From CAZTYI01 sp964466185 (GTDB lineage: Bacteria; Chlamydiota; Chlamydiia; Chlamydiales; SM23-39): DNA of 35,600 bases. The notes under the pieces were generated by a model. The model did not search any database and was not told where the DNA came from. It saw only the letters and a list, made by a program, of their open reading frames with translations. The translations under genes were made by a program, and so were the position numbers. Location of the stretch: the NCBI GenBank assembly GCA_964466185.1, contig CAYXMS010000013.1, positions 1 through 35,600 of the forward strand, written 5' to 3'. This document shows, piece after piece, positions 24,688 through 33,368 of this stretch; within the stretch, counting starts at the first letter, position 1; each line of letters begins with the position of its first letter.

Positions 24688-26034
24688 TTAATAAAGCACT
24701 TGCAGACAAAGCAGGTGCAGATCTTGTTTGATGTCTTTTCTTTTAACTGCAAAGGAAAGCTCTTTTTTAAGCATATTTGAGGCTGTTTCTAGCCCTTCTT
24801 CTGCAAAAATAGTAAATACCTTTTCTATGATACTCTTGAGATTTTGTAAGGGCAGATATTCAACTAAACCACTGTTAGTTAAAAATATAAAGTCCCCAGC
24901 CTGTAAAAAATGGTTGTTTTTAGAAAACAGTTTTTTTTGGGTAGAGGACCAGATTAAAGGCGCTGGTAGATATCGGGTTTTGTAAATTAAAAGATTGGAA
25001 GGCTTGACAATAGAAATTTGCGCAGAAGGGTAGTGTTTATTAAGGTTTTTTTGGTTTGAGTTTTTAAAACGTTTGTAGCTGGTTAAAAGCAGATACATGT
25101 CTTCAAAACCCCAGTCTTTGGCTTCTGCTACTTGTAATTGCACCAGTTCTTGGCTTAGCTGAGGGAAGTCTAGAAGAAACCCTTTAGGTTCGTATGAATA
25201 AAAAGAAATTGCTTTGATGGCAATGCTGTCAGCCGGACATTCATCAATGACTTTGTTGAGCATATAGTTTTGTAAAAATAGAGCGCTTTCATATTCCCCA
25301 TGTGTCTTTTCTCTAATAAGAGTATTTTCTTTTAAACGATTGAGATTTTCATACAAGCATTCACTCATTGTATTGAAAGTGTTAGATAGCTCTTTGAGTT
25401 CTTTGGGGCCGTTGATTTTGACGGATTCGCCATATTGTCCAGCGGCAATAGATAAAGCTGAATTGTTGAGCTTTTGGATTGGTTTGACTATTTTTTTAGC
25501 AACAAAAACTAAACTGCCAACCATAGCAATTAAAGCAATAAAAGATGACAAGACAATAATAAGCAGTTCTTTTTGGTATTTTTGATATACAATGTCTAAA
25601 GAAGCTTCTGTTGCAAAAAAACGGTTTGTACCAATAATCGGTACAAATACTGTCATGACTTTAGATTTGGGATCTTTGTTATTTTTTAAAGAAATTAAAG
25701 TGTAGTGCAGATAAGGCGTTTTTTCAAGTTTGGCATATTTTGGTACTTTGCTAAGTGTATAAAAACGGTTGATGTTTAGTTTTTTTTGTAGATCCGGGAG
25801 ATTTTTTTGCGGGATAATTTTACTAGTATCGGTTTTTTCAATTTGATCTGTTGGTAGATTTATCTTTTGAGGTAAAATTACTGAATTATAGGTAAGCGTT
25901 GATGATAATAATTTAGTCTTAAAATTACTGACAATTTCTAAATACCAGTTATAAGATAAAATAGTGGAAATAAATATAATCGATCCAATCATTGTCGGTA
26001 GTAAAATTAAAAAAAAGCGAGTTCTAATTTTCAT
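24688..26034 (-). CDS. Membrane sensor with HAMP and degenerate SpoIIE/PP2C-like domain
   Basis: 448 residues from MKIRTRFFLI, whose ATG overlaps the upstream stop codon in ATGA; a longer frame to 26100 only shadows the neighbour. TM1 about 7-29, periplasmic sensor region 30-155, TM2 156-178, HAMP 179-231, then a SpoIIE/RsbU-like region 250-448. The architecture is that of RsbU-type phosphatases, but metal-binding motifs look damaged: AGDFIFLTNSGLVE (379-392) has N-S-G where T-D-G is normal, and the usual D-x-x-G-H-G block is not visible. The RsbU-like start (ALFLQNYMLN, 251-260) and PAPLIW remain. I infer a sensor with a non-catalytic or atypical phosphatase fold. It is inserted between acpP and the cNMP-fold gene relative to Chlamydia order as I remember it. 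Confidence 0.72.
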   Translation of the reverse strand: MKIRTRFFLILLPTMIGSIIFISTILSYNWYLEIVSNFKTKLLSSTLTYNSVILPQKINLPTDQIEKTDTSKIIPQKNLPDLQKKLNINRFYTLSKVPKYAKLEKTPYLHYTLISLKNNKDPKSKVMTVFVPIIGTNRFFATEASLDIVYQKYQKELLIIVLSSFIALIAMVGSLVFVAKKIVKPIQKLNNSALSIAAGQYGESVKINGPKELKELSNTFNTMSECLYENLNRLKENTLIREKTHGEYESALFLQNYMLNKVIDECPADSIAIKAISFYSYEPKGFLLDFPQLSQELVQLQVAEAKDWGFEDMYLLLTSYKRFKNSNQKNLNKHYPSAQISIVKPSNLLIYKTRYLPAPLIWSSTQKKLFSKNNHFLQAGDFIFLTNSGLVEYLPLQNLKSIIEKVFTIFAEEGLETASNMLKKELSFAVKRKDIKQDLHLLCLQVLY

Positions 26035-26492
26035 GGTACGTGCCTGCAAGTCGTTTTTTGTGCATAGTGGGAAAGTAGTGCTATTGCAATCGATGGGCAT
26101 TCGGAAATAATGGTCATTAGATCCGTTTTAGAAAGTGTTAAAAATAAAGTGTTTTGAGAACAAATAGCTTGGTAGTCACGTTTAGCAGAAGCAAAAAGAG
26201 CTTCGTCTCCAAAGAAATGAGTTGCTGTTAAGGTTTGAAAAGGTAGTTTGTTTTCATCTAATAGCTGTACTTTTCCTTGAACGATAAAATACATGCGGCT
26301 AGCTTTGCCGTTAATTTCAAAAACCTTGTCTTTTGCATCAAAGATATCTTGTCCCATTTTATCGGCAATAGCTACTAAAAGGTCCAAATCCAGCTCTTCA
26401 AAGAGCAGGATTTTTTTTAAAAAAAAAGCTTTTTCAATTAAGCTCAGTTCTTTCATGTTTTTGCTTTTGGATTCCAGTTGTTTGTTTTTCAT
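26031..26492 (-). CDS. Cyclic-nucleotide-binding-fold protein
   Basis: 153 residues. The cNMP-binding beta-roll spans about 30-140: KVFEINGKASRMYFIVQGKVQL is the first strands and F-G-D-E-A-L-F with KRDYQAI corresponds to the phosphate-binding cassette (normally F-G-E-x-A-L ... R-A). The glycine and arginine are kept. There is no DNA-binding helix-turn-helix, so it is not a CRP-type activator. In Chlamydia the equivalent (CT235) is annotated as a cAMP-kinase regulatory-subunit-like protein next to acpP. It is 20 bases after the translocase-like gene and overlaps the sensor gene by four bases; the two are probably coupled. Confidence 0.85.
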   Translation of the reverse strand: MKNKQLESKSKNMKELSLIEKAFFLKKILLFEELDLDLLVAIADKMGQDIFDAKDKVFEINGKASRMYFIVQGKVQLLDENKLPFQTLTATHFFGDEALFASAKRDYQAICSQNTLFLTLSKTDLMTIISECPSIAIALLSHYAQKTTCRHVP

Positions 26493-26512
26493 CTTATATT
26501 TTTAATATCCTT

Positions 26513-29314
26513 TTATTGCGTAGATTCTAATAATTCATAAGCATACTGATGAAGTGCTCCATCAGAAGTTTTAATTTGTTTCCTAAGGGATTCTTTCCAA
26601 TTAGGCATACGCAGTTTGGTTTTTAGATAAGAGGCGATTGTCTTATCAAAAAGCGAAGCTGAATTGTCTAATTTATTTAAAAGCTCTCTTAAAGAAAGGT
26701 CTGGAAAAGATCCGTAATATTTTTCATAAGTACTAAAAACTTCTTTGAGTGGCCATTCATCTATGAGCGGTTGTATTCTCTTGTAAATTTTACGGTCGCA
26801 GTTTTTTTCTAGAGTCTCAACGGCATCTGCTTGGTCTTTAGCATTTTTACTGTGTAAAGAATGAACTAAAAGATCGCAGTCTTCTAAAGAACCGGCAGCT
26901 CCTAACAGATGAATGATAAAAGAAACAATCGATTGCAGGCCGGTCAAAAGAGCATTTTCTAATAAAGACAAATCATAGAGCGGATATTCTTTTTGGATGT
27001 TATGCCCGAAATACAGATAAAAATAAGCTCTTTTGATTTCTATTTCTAAAATCTCATTTAAATTGGCTTGCAGCTGAGGAAGTGCAATTCTGCCCAAGAT
27101 TTTACTAGCTAAAATACGGCTATGATCATGTAGATTAGTGTCTTTTACGAAAGACAGTAAATTAGGAACTGTTTTTAAACCCATCTTAGTAATAATTGTT
27201 TCGGTCAGCCTTTTTTCAGCTGGACGGAAGAAAATACTTTTTTTAATGATTTCTTTGATTGTAGAAGAATCTGAAATAATTCCTAATGCTTTTAGGCAGT
27301 TTATGCGAAACTGACTGTCTGATACTTCATCAATTCTTTCAATAATTAAAAAAGCATAAGGGGAAAGAACTTTAGAAGAGAATTTTAAAAGCGCAAGACT
27401 AGCCGCTAGTGCTATTTGTATTTGTTCATCTTCTAAATATTTGATAACTTTTTCAATACTGTCAGAAAAATCAGCAGAAATTAGGTTCAACCCTAAAGCT
27501 TTTTCTTCGATTTGTGAAGAAGCTAGTAATAGATCTGTTTCTTTTTTAGCAATAGTACGATTGAGAGCTGCTATTTCTGGAGATTGCTGAGCTTTAGAGT
27601 TTTTTAAAGTAGTAATGGCAATAGCTTTATTAGTCAAATCAACCGATTCTAAAAGATGCTCAACTTTTTCAGGATGTAAAAGACCCCGTTTTGCTAAATA
27701 TAACTGGATTTTTTTTTGGAGCTTTAAAGAAAAATTGAGATTTAGCCAACTATATAAGGCTTCAATAATTAAAGGGCTGTTGGAAAAATCTGTTTTTTCA
27801 AAGTATTCTAAAACCTTGCTTTTGCCTTCTTGTGAAAACTTCTCGGCATAAGGTAATAGATGGGGTAGAATTTTTTGGTTTTGTAGTTCCAGCAAGGTTT
27901 CAAAAGCTAAAAGCTGCATTTTTTCAGAATCGCTTTTTAAAGCTTCAAAAATATCTTCATTAATTTCTTTTTGTTCTTTTTTAGGTAGAAAATTGATCCA
28001 GTCGTTGATCCTTCGCCCAAAATGCATAGCATTGGCCTTGAGATTTTGCAGGATGGACTTGGGATATAAATAGCGCAATAAAAAGGAAATACTAAGCAGG
28101 ATTAAAGCCAGAGTAAATCCCAGCCACAAATGCTGGCTTTTAAAAAAGAAAAGAAAAATAGAGCTGAACATTAAACCAATCGGTTCGAAAAATGAGTCGT
28201 TGATAAATCTTAGGCCTCCGCGCAGTTTTGCCGGCGCCGCTTTGATTAACAGATTGAAATTGTTGTCTTCTACCGTAAATAAAAAACCCTCCACAGCTAC
28301 TACTGCCATAATGGCTATCAAAAGAGTAGACTGGATGACCCATTCAGAATAGAGAAAGGCAAAGACGATAGGAGGTACCAAAAGTAGGTTGGCAACGCCA
28401 AATTTACGGATGCAGCGATGATAGATAAAAGTGCCTAAAATAATATTGCTAATGGCATTGAAAGCTTTGATCTTACCTAAAAGTTCGGCAATGGTATTTT
28501 CTGTAATGGGATTTTTAGGAGTCGATAAAGCAGGATCAAAAATTTTTTCAAAGGTGTCCATATAGCTAAATTCGGTAGTAGTGCGGATCAGCTGGATAAA
28601 CAGGCTCATGAAAACTAAAAATACTGTATAGCGGGAACTGATAAAAATACGTAAAAGTGTTTTTAACCCGCGCTTGCCGCTGACTAGAATGCCTTCCATG
28701 GAATCATCCTCGACAGATTTGACGGATCTGGTAATTCTTTGGATTTGCAGGTAAGCGAAAAACATTAAAATACTGACTAGCGTAAATAGGGGAATGAGGC
28801 CTACTTTGTCAAAAACTAAATTGATTAAACTGCCGGAGAGCACGTAGCCTAAAAAATAAGAAGCATTATATACACCGTAGATTCTTTTGGCGTCTTGCAG
28901 ATCATGATAACCGTCTAAAAATGTCCAATAACTGGCAATCAGAGCCGCTACAAAAGTATAAGTGGAGATTTGCAGAAGATACCAAAACCATTTTCCCGGA
29001 TGAAATAACATGATTAACGTGAAAACAGCATAGCTGATGGCTGCAAACTTGATAATGTAAGAAAGAATTTGATTGGGCGAGGTCTTTTTAAGCGAATATA
29101 AAAATAAAAAAGAACAGCCAATCAGAACAAAGGCCGTCAACAAATAAACCAAGGGAAGTTTGTCCGAGCCGACTTTATCTACAAACATAGAAATAGCTAG
29201 GGTCTCGGCTATGGAGCTGCCGAACGCCCACAAAAGCGCCAAAGATATAAAGCGGAGGACGTTTTTGTCTTCTCCAGGATAAATCCCAAAAGCCTTTTGT
29301 AGCAAATTTCCCAT
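26513..29314 (-). CDS. ATP/ADP-translocase-like membrane protein with C-terminal HEAT repeats
   Basis: 933 residues. The N-terminal half (about 1-430) has 10-12 membrane helices in the arrangement of the NTT/MFS translocase family (starting AFGIYPGEDKNVLRFISLAL). The C-terminal half (about 440-933) is soluble, built of repeated helix pairs with leucines (e.g. EALKSDSEKMQLLAFETLLE), consistent with HEAT repeats. The chlamydial homologue (CT234) has the same fused layout. Substrate and direction of transport are not evident; the HEAT part would be cytoplasmic and may bind a partner. It heads the leftward unit with the cNMP-fold and sensor genes, suggesting regulation of a transporter or signalling by a transporter. 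Confidence 0.85.
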   Translation of the reverse strand: MGNLLQKAFGIYPGEDKNVLRFISLALLWAFGSSIAETLAISMFVDKVGSDKLPLVYLLTAFVLIGCSFLFLYSLKKTSPNQILSYIIKFAAISYAVFTLIMLFHPGKWFWYLLQISTYTFVAALIASYWTFLDGYHDLQDAKRIYGVYNASYFLGYVLSGSLINLVFDKVGLIPLFTLVSILMFFAYLQIQRITRSVKSVEDDSMEGILVSGKRGLKTLLRIFISSRYTVFLVFMSLFIQLIRTTTEFSYMDTFEKIFDPALSTPKNPITENTIAELLGKIKAFNAISNIILGTFIYHRCIRKFGVANLLLVPPIVFAFLYSEWVIQSTLLIAIMAVVAVEGFLFTVEDNNFNLLIKAAPAKLRGGLRFINDSFFEPIGLMFSSIFLFFFKSQHLWLGFTLALILLSISFLLRYLYPKSILQNLKANAMHFGRRINDWINFLPKKEQKEINEDIFEALKSDSEKMQLLAFETLLELQNQKILPHLLPYAEKFSQEGKSKVLEYFEKTDFSNSPLIIEALYSWLNLNFSLKLQKKIQLYLAKRGLLHPEKVEHLLESVDLTNKAIAITTLKNSKAQQSPEIAALNRTIAKKETDLLLASSQIEEKALGLNLISADFSDSIEKVIKYLEDEQIQIALAASLALLKFSSKVLSPYAFLIIERIDEVSDSQFRINCLKALGIISDSSTIKEIIKKSIFFRPAEKRLTETIITKMGLKTVPNLLSFVKDTNLHDHSRILASKILGRIALPQLQANLNEILEIEIKRAYFYLYFGHNIQKEYPLYDLSLLENALLTGLQSIVSFIIHLLGAAGSLEDCDLLVHSLHSKNAKDQADAVETLEKNCDRKIYKRIQPLIDEWPLKEVFSTYEKYYGSFPDLSLRELLNKLDNSASLFDKTIASYLKTKLRMPNWKESLRKQIKTSDGALHQYAYELLESTQ

Positions 29315-29741
29315 TTTGTCATTTTCTCTTGTGTCTTACGGCTAAAGTCTCTTCCTTTAGGGGGAGTAAAACACTTGTTAAGCTTTTTAACTATAAAATA
29401 GATAATTATATTTTAAATTCAGATTTTTTTAACTCGGAAAAACTGTAAAAATCTCCACCTCTTACCAGAGAGTTAGTTTTTTATAAAACTTGGGAGCTTT
29501 TTTTTTTAAAATTTTTTTTAAAACTGGTTTCTTTTATCTATTGAAAATAGGGAAAATATTTTTACAAAAAAAACCATTATTGACCAACTTTTTTATTAAA
29601 AAATAGCATTTTTTATTTATTCAAAAACTTGCTTAAATATATTCAAGAAAAATAAAGAAAAAATTCAAAAAAAAGATTATTCCGAATATCTTAGTATTTT
29701 AAAGATGACTACGTGATTAATTCCAACCAAGAAAGATATAT
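29315..29741. other. AT-rich divergent spacer with one palindrome
   Basis: 427 bases between the translocase-like gene (left) and trxB (right), very AT-rich, holding promoters for both, although none reaches consensus quality. 29336-29369 carries a palindrome of the TTTA family. No reading frame of interest. Confidence 0.5.
29336..29369. repeat. TTTA-loop palindromic repeat
   Basis: CTCTTCC (29349-29355), TTTA, GGGGGAG (29360-29366), with two G-T wobbles; an outer TTAC (29336-29339) can pair with GTAA (29366-29369). Same family as 8598-8617 and 5434-5456. Confidence 0.55.
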
Positions 29742-30692
29742 ATGCATACGGTAAAGTTAGTTATTATTGGCTCTGGACCGGCAGCTTATACAGCTGCCAT
29801 ATATGCTGCCAGGTCGGAGATAAAACCCTATTTGTTTGAAGGCTTTAAAAGCGGGCCTCCTGGAGGCCAGTTGACCACAACTGCCATGGTAGAGAACTTT
29901 CCAGGTTTTCCGGATGGGATTTTAGGCGTTGAGCTGATGGAAAAATGTAAAAAACAGTCTATCAAACATGGCACGCAGATTATGGCGGAAGATGTATTGG
30001 CCGTAGATCTAAGCTCCCATCCTTTTATTGTCGAAGGATCGAAAACCAAGCTGCAGGCTCAAAGCTTGATTATAGCTACCGGCGCTTTGGCTAAAAAATT
30101 GGATATTCCAGGAGTCGACAAGTTTTGGCAAAAAGGCATATCCGCCTGCGCTATTTGCGATGGGGCCTTGCCTCTTTTTAAAAATAAGCCACTTTTTGTA
30201 GTCGGCGGCGGAGACAGCGCTGCTGAAGAAGCTGTATTTTTAACTAAATTCGCTTCTGCTGTTTATGTTGTGCATCGAAGAGATAAGCTTAAAGCTTCCA
30301 AAATATTAGCTAATAAAGTCTTAAACCACGATAAAATAAAAGTGCTTTTTAACCGGGAAATGGTAGAAGTATTAGGCGATGAAATAGTTAAAGAAGTGGT
30401 TCTTAAAGATACGAGCTCAGGCAAACAAGAGAAAAAAATAGCCGGTGGTGTTTTTTTTGCTATCGGCCATAAACCAAATACAGATTTTCTAAAAGGCCAG
30501 ATCGAGCTCAATTCTTATGGATATATTATAACAGAAAAAGGTAGAACGTTTACCAGCAAGGAAGCGGTTTTTGCTGCCGGAGATGTGCAGGATTCTATTT
30601 ACCGGCAGGCAGTAACAGCTGCAGGCTCCGGATGTATGGCGGCTTTGGATGCAGAAAATTGGCTCTCGGAAAAAGGTTTTTTAAAAACCTAG
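29742..30692 (+). CDS. trxB: Thioredoxin-disulfide reductase
   Basis: FAD- and NADPH-dependent reductase that keeps thioredoxin reduced. 316 residues. FAD motif GSGPAAYTAAIYAAR (9-23), redox disulfide C136-A-I-C139 followed by D140, NADPH motif GGGDSAAEEA, and C-terminal FAD-contact FAAGDVQD with QAVTAAGSGCMAALDAE. All family residues are intact. In Chlamydia trxB lies beside acpS, and here acpS is also close but with a barrel gene between. Followed after 49 bases by the outer-membrane protein gene on the same strand. Confidence 0.97.
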   Translation: MHTVKLVIIGSGPAAYTAAIYAARSEIKPYLFEGFKSGPPGGQLTTTAMVENFPGFPDGILGVELMEKCKKQSIKHGTQIMAEDVLAVDLSSHPFIVEGSKTKLQAQSLIIATGALAKKLDIPGVDKFWQKGISACAICDGALPLFKNKPLFVVGGGDSAAEEAVFLTKFASAVYVVHRRDKLKASKILANKVLNHDKIKVLFNREMVEVLGDEIVKEVVLKDTSSGKQEKKIAGGVFFAIGHKPNTDFLKGQIELNSYGYIITEKGRTFTSKEAVFAAGDVQDSIYRQAVTAAGSGCMAALDAENWLSEKGFLKT

Positions 30693-30741
30693 ATCTTTTA
30701 AAATACAAGATGCTAAGATTACCTGTTTTTTGGGAAGTGTT

Positions 30742-31554
30742 ATGAAAAAAAATATTTGTTTTCTGGCAACTTTTTGGCTGGTTTCTGTTTTTAGTATAGA
30801 ACTTCAACCCTGGTTTGGGAATATTTGTGAGTTTTCTTTATTTACCAAATATACTTACTCGACTTTTTCTAAAGTCAGTGATTCTACAACTCCTTTTCAT
30901 GGCACGGAAAAAGATCACTTGCTGTATTTCGATTTGGAATTTCCTTTTTCTTCAGAATTCAGTATGGATGCTGATTTAGAGTTTATGGATAATCGTGTGG
31001 AAAATTTTAATTTTCGCTCCGCTGCTTTGCAGGCCCGCTATTGTTTTTTGGATGATATCATAGGCGATCCGATGGCCTTGACCGGCGGACTTAATTTTAG
31101 GGCAGCGGCCAATGTTTTTACCCATGATATTGCTACTTTTTATCCGGGTATTGTTAATTTTGAAGGAACGCTAGCTTTAGGCAAAGAATTTACCAAAGAC
31201 GAATACTGGCGTTTTCGTATATGGGGGAATGGAGCTATCGGCATTGCTGAAAAAGGCTCTCCCTGGTTGCGTGCGAAAATCTCTTTTGAAGGTAATCATG
31301 AAGATGCTTTTCGCTGGGGTTTTTTTATGGAAGGTTATCACAGCTATGGCCGCCACAGCTTTGTTGATTTGAATAATTTTAAAGGCTATGGTTCAATACG
31401 CGCTAAAGTTTTAAATGCAGGCTTTAAATTAGGCTATCGGCTGGGCGTATTTGGCACTTTGAAAGCAGAATATAAAAGACGGCTGGTGGCTAAAAGAGCT
31501 CCCGATCAGGTTAATTTTTATTCTCTTGCCTATCTTTTGACTTTTGCTTTTTAA
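30742..31554 (+). CDS. Outer-membrane beta-barrel protein
   Basis: 270 residues from ATG 30742, preceded by GGGAAG; the longer frame from 30730 has no such site. Signal peptide about 1-19 (KKNICFLATFWLVSVFS). The mature chain is rich in aromatic residues with repeated short amphipathic strands (e.g. LLYFDLEFPF, ALQARYCF, FEGTLALGKEF, AKISFEGN) and ends ...LLTFAF, the terminal Phe recognised by BamA. It likely forms a 10-12-strand barrel. Two Cys are present (one near the start, one in RYCFLDD). Function unknown; it may be a lineage-specific porin or surface protein. Converges with acpS. Confidence 0.8.
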   Translation: MKKNICFLATFWLVSVFSIELQPWFGNICEFSLFTKYTYSTFSKVSDSTTPFHGTEKDHLLYFDLEFPFSSEFSMDADLEFMDNRVENFNFRSAALQARYCFLDDIIGDPMALTGGLNFRAAANVFTHDIATFYPGIVNFEGTLALGKEFTKDEYWRFRIWGNGAIGIAEKGSPWLRAKISFEGNHEDAFRWGFFMEGYHSYGRHSFVDLNNFKGYGSIRAKVLNAGFKLGYRLGVFGTLKAEYKRRLVAKRAPDQVNFYSLAYLLTFAF

Positions 31555-31574
31555 TTTATTGAATAGATAGGAAA

Positions 31575-31958
31575 TTATTCTAGTTTGTAAGCAAAAGCGC
31601 AGGCCGTTGCCACTGTTTTGCTGTGGCTGATACTGATTAAAATCTTGAATTTGGGAAATTTTTTTTGCAGCTTTGTGGATAATTTGACTATCGGATCTCC
31701 GGCTTTTTGATTGATAATTTCTAAATCTAAAAAGCTCATATTCCTGCCAAAGCCCTGCAGAAGAGCCTTGGCTATAGCTTCTTTGACGGCAAAACGGCCA
31801 GCTAAATGGAGGATCTGGTTTTTGCCTTTGCTTTTACAATAAGCCATTTCTCTTGCGGTAAATAATTTGTCGACTATGCGGGGAGTTCTTTTGAGGGTGT
31901 TTTTAAAGCGCTCGATTTCAATTACATCTATGCCTAAACCTTGAGGGAAATTATTCAT
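31575..31958 (-). CDS. acpS: Holo-[acyl-carrier-protein] synthase
   Basis: Transfers phosphopantetheine from CoA to S36 of AcpP. 127 residues from MNNFPQGLGIDVIEI. The Mg2+/CoA-binding residues D11 (GIDVIEIERF), E60 and K64 (FAVKEAIAKAL) are present, as is the C-terminal SISHSKTVATACAFA. Start chosen at 31958: this ATG lies in the last codons of the PIN-TRAM gene (8-base overlap), and the longer frame to 32057 only adds unrelated residues. Translationally coupled to the PIN-TRAM gene. Confidence 0.95.
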   Translation of the reverse strand: MNNFPQGLGIDVIEIERFKNTLKRTPRIVDKLFTAREMAYCKSKGKNQILHLAGRFAVKEAIAKALLQGFGRNMSFLDLEIINQKAGDPIVKLSTKLQKKFPKFKILISISHSKTVATACAFAYKLE

Positions 31959-33009
31959 AGCTTTCACCGGTATAAGCAGCCGCCAGCTCTTCTTGAGCAT
32001 TGCAGAAAATAATTCTGCCGGAGGCTGTATGTTTGACTGACAAAACTTGAGCTTCAATGCATTGGCCGATAAAATCGCCGCCGCCGTTGACTACTACCAT
32101 AGTGCCATCTTCTAAATAGCCAACACCTTGGTTAGGTTCTTTGCCATAGCGCTGAATCTTGATCTTTAAGATTTCCCCTGTTTGCATAAGAGGTTTGAGC
32201 GCATTGGCTAAAACATGGAGGTTAATAATTTTAATGCCTTCAATAGAGGACATCTGTACTTTGGAGATGTCTGCGGTTAAGATATGGGCATCTTTAATTC
32301 TCGCTAGCTTGATCAGCTTTTGCAGAGGGTTCTTAATTTCAGGAAAGTCGGTTTCTATGTAGCGAATTTCAAAATCGCTGAAATCCTCCAGTTTTTTTAA
32401 AGTTTCTAAAGAGCGTCTGGCTTTGGCTTTAATATTTTCTTCATCGTTTTCTAAAGATTGAAAAAGATCCTTGGTTATAAATCGTGGAATGACCAAATGG
32501 TTGTCTATTAAGCCGCAGGAAGCGAGATCTAAGATCCTGGAATCTAAAAGAATAGAAGAATCAATAAGCAAATCTTTTTTTTTGAAAGTCGGGGAAGTCA
32601 ATTTAATAAAAGGTAGGGCTATATAAAATTCATTGGCAGATCCGATAGTTAAAATTACTGCTATGTAAAGACTAAATATAAAAAGGCTCAGTTTTAAAAA
32701 ACCTAACATAGCGGGATGTATTTGGATGTTAGGCATGAACTGAAGTGCTTTTTCAAAGATCAGGATCAGTGCTTTGCCCATTAAATAACCTAAAAATAAA
32801 CCTATCATTGTTAAATTAAAAGAGCGCAGATGGGTTTTTTTAAGCAGGTAATCTAAGCCGATTAAAATTCCACCAAACATTAGACCGGCTAGGCTAGCGA
32901 CAGTTAAGTTTTTAAGATTAAAAGAAAACATCGCAATATATGTAGAAACAGTTAGGAAAAAACTTAAAATAACAAATAAAAAACGAGTAAAAAATAAACT
33001 GTTTTTCAT
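31951..33009 (-). CDS. PIN-TRAM domain membrane protein (YacL-like)
   Basis: 352 residues. Four membrane helices (about 7-27, 34-52, 62-85, 105-127), then a PIN nuclease-like domain (about 140-265) with acidic residues in LLIDSSILLDSRIL and KDAHILTADIS, and a TRAM RNA-binding domain (about 275-335; GVGYLEDGTMVVVNG, then TASGRIIF). This order (TM-PIN-TRAM) is that of the Bacillus YacL family, a conserved integral-membrane putative RNase. Whether it cuts RNA is not established. It is cotranscribed with acpS, whose start overlaps its stop. Confidence 0.9.
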   Translation of the reverse strand: MKNSLFFTRFLFVILSFFLTVSTYIAMFSFNLKNLTVASLAGLMFGGILIGLDYLLKKTHLRSFNLTMIGLFLGYLMGKALILIFEKALQFMPNIQIHPAMLGFLKLSLFIFSLYIAVILTIGSANEFYIALPFIKLTSPTFKKKDLLIDSSILLDSRILDLASCGLIDNHLVIPRFITKDLFQSLENDEENIKAKARRSLETLKKLEDFSDFEIRYIETDFPEIKNPLQKLIKLARIKDAHILTADISKVQMSSIEGIKIINLHVLANALKPLMQTGEILKIKIQRYGKEPNQGVGYLEDGTMVVVNGGGDFIGQCIEAQVLSVKHTASGRIIFCNAQEELAAAYTGESYE

Positions 33010-33031
33010 GAAAAATTGACAGCATGGAAGC

Positions 33032-33049
33032 CAACTTCTTTAGATGTTG
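33032..33049. repeat. Possible TTTA-loop palindrome
   Basis: CAACTTC (33032-33038), TTTA, GATGTTG (33043-33049), one mismatch. Together with 33345-33368 it brackets about 300 bases that hold only a doubtful frame. The short stem and its lower GC content make chance more likely than for other members. Confidence 0.35.
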
Positions 33050-33300
33050 TAGGAAATGCTGCCCCTCCGGTTAATTATTAAAAAGTTAGGGTAGAAACGA
33101 CAGATGCTTTTCTGTTCTGTCATACTTGCCCAGTCAGTTAGAGTTGCATCGGAATTGCCCAAAAAAAATTTTAGGCTGGCAGTACATTTTTTGTTCTGCA
33201 CGATATTCAATTGCCAGTTGTAGATTTTGTAACTTGCAAAGAACTGCTGGCTCAAACATTTCAAGGTGTGTATGTAATCTCTTTTAACTAACTGCTGCAT
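33040..33300 (-). CDS. Doubtful small ORF
   Basis: 86 codons. Composition is mixed, with a basic start (KRDYIHTLK), a possible folded middle (NWQLNIVQNKKCTASLKFFL) and no signal peptide. No family recognised and no clear Shine-Dalgarno. It overlaps a weak TTTA palindrome and lies between two of them, and this stretch is less AT-rich than the following 600 bases, so it may be a degraded gene or part of a small mobile element rather than a functional gene. Confidence 0.25.
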   Translation of the reverse strand: MQQLVKRDYIHTLKCLSQQFFASYKIYNWQLNIVQNKKCTASLKFFLGNSDATLTDWASMTEQKSICRFYPNFLIINRRGSISYNI

Positions 33301-33344
33301 AAAGGTTTTCTTTAAGTTTTCTAGTCAACTGGGATTTTAATGCA

Positions 33345-33368
33345 AACCTCCGACTTTAGTCGTGGGTT
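33345..33368. repeat. IS200-like TTTA-loop palindrome
   Basis: AACCTCCGAC (33345-33354), TTTA, GTCGTGGGTT (33359-33368): 10-bp arms with one mismatch and one G-T pair, followed by ATTAAC. The sequence and the trailing bases closely resemble sub-terminal hairpins of IS200/IS605 elements. Confidence 0.65.
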
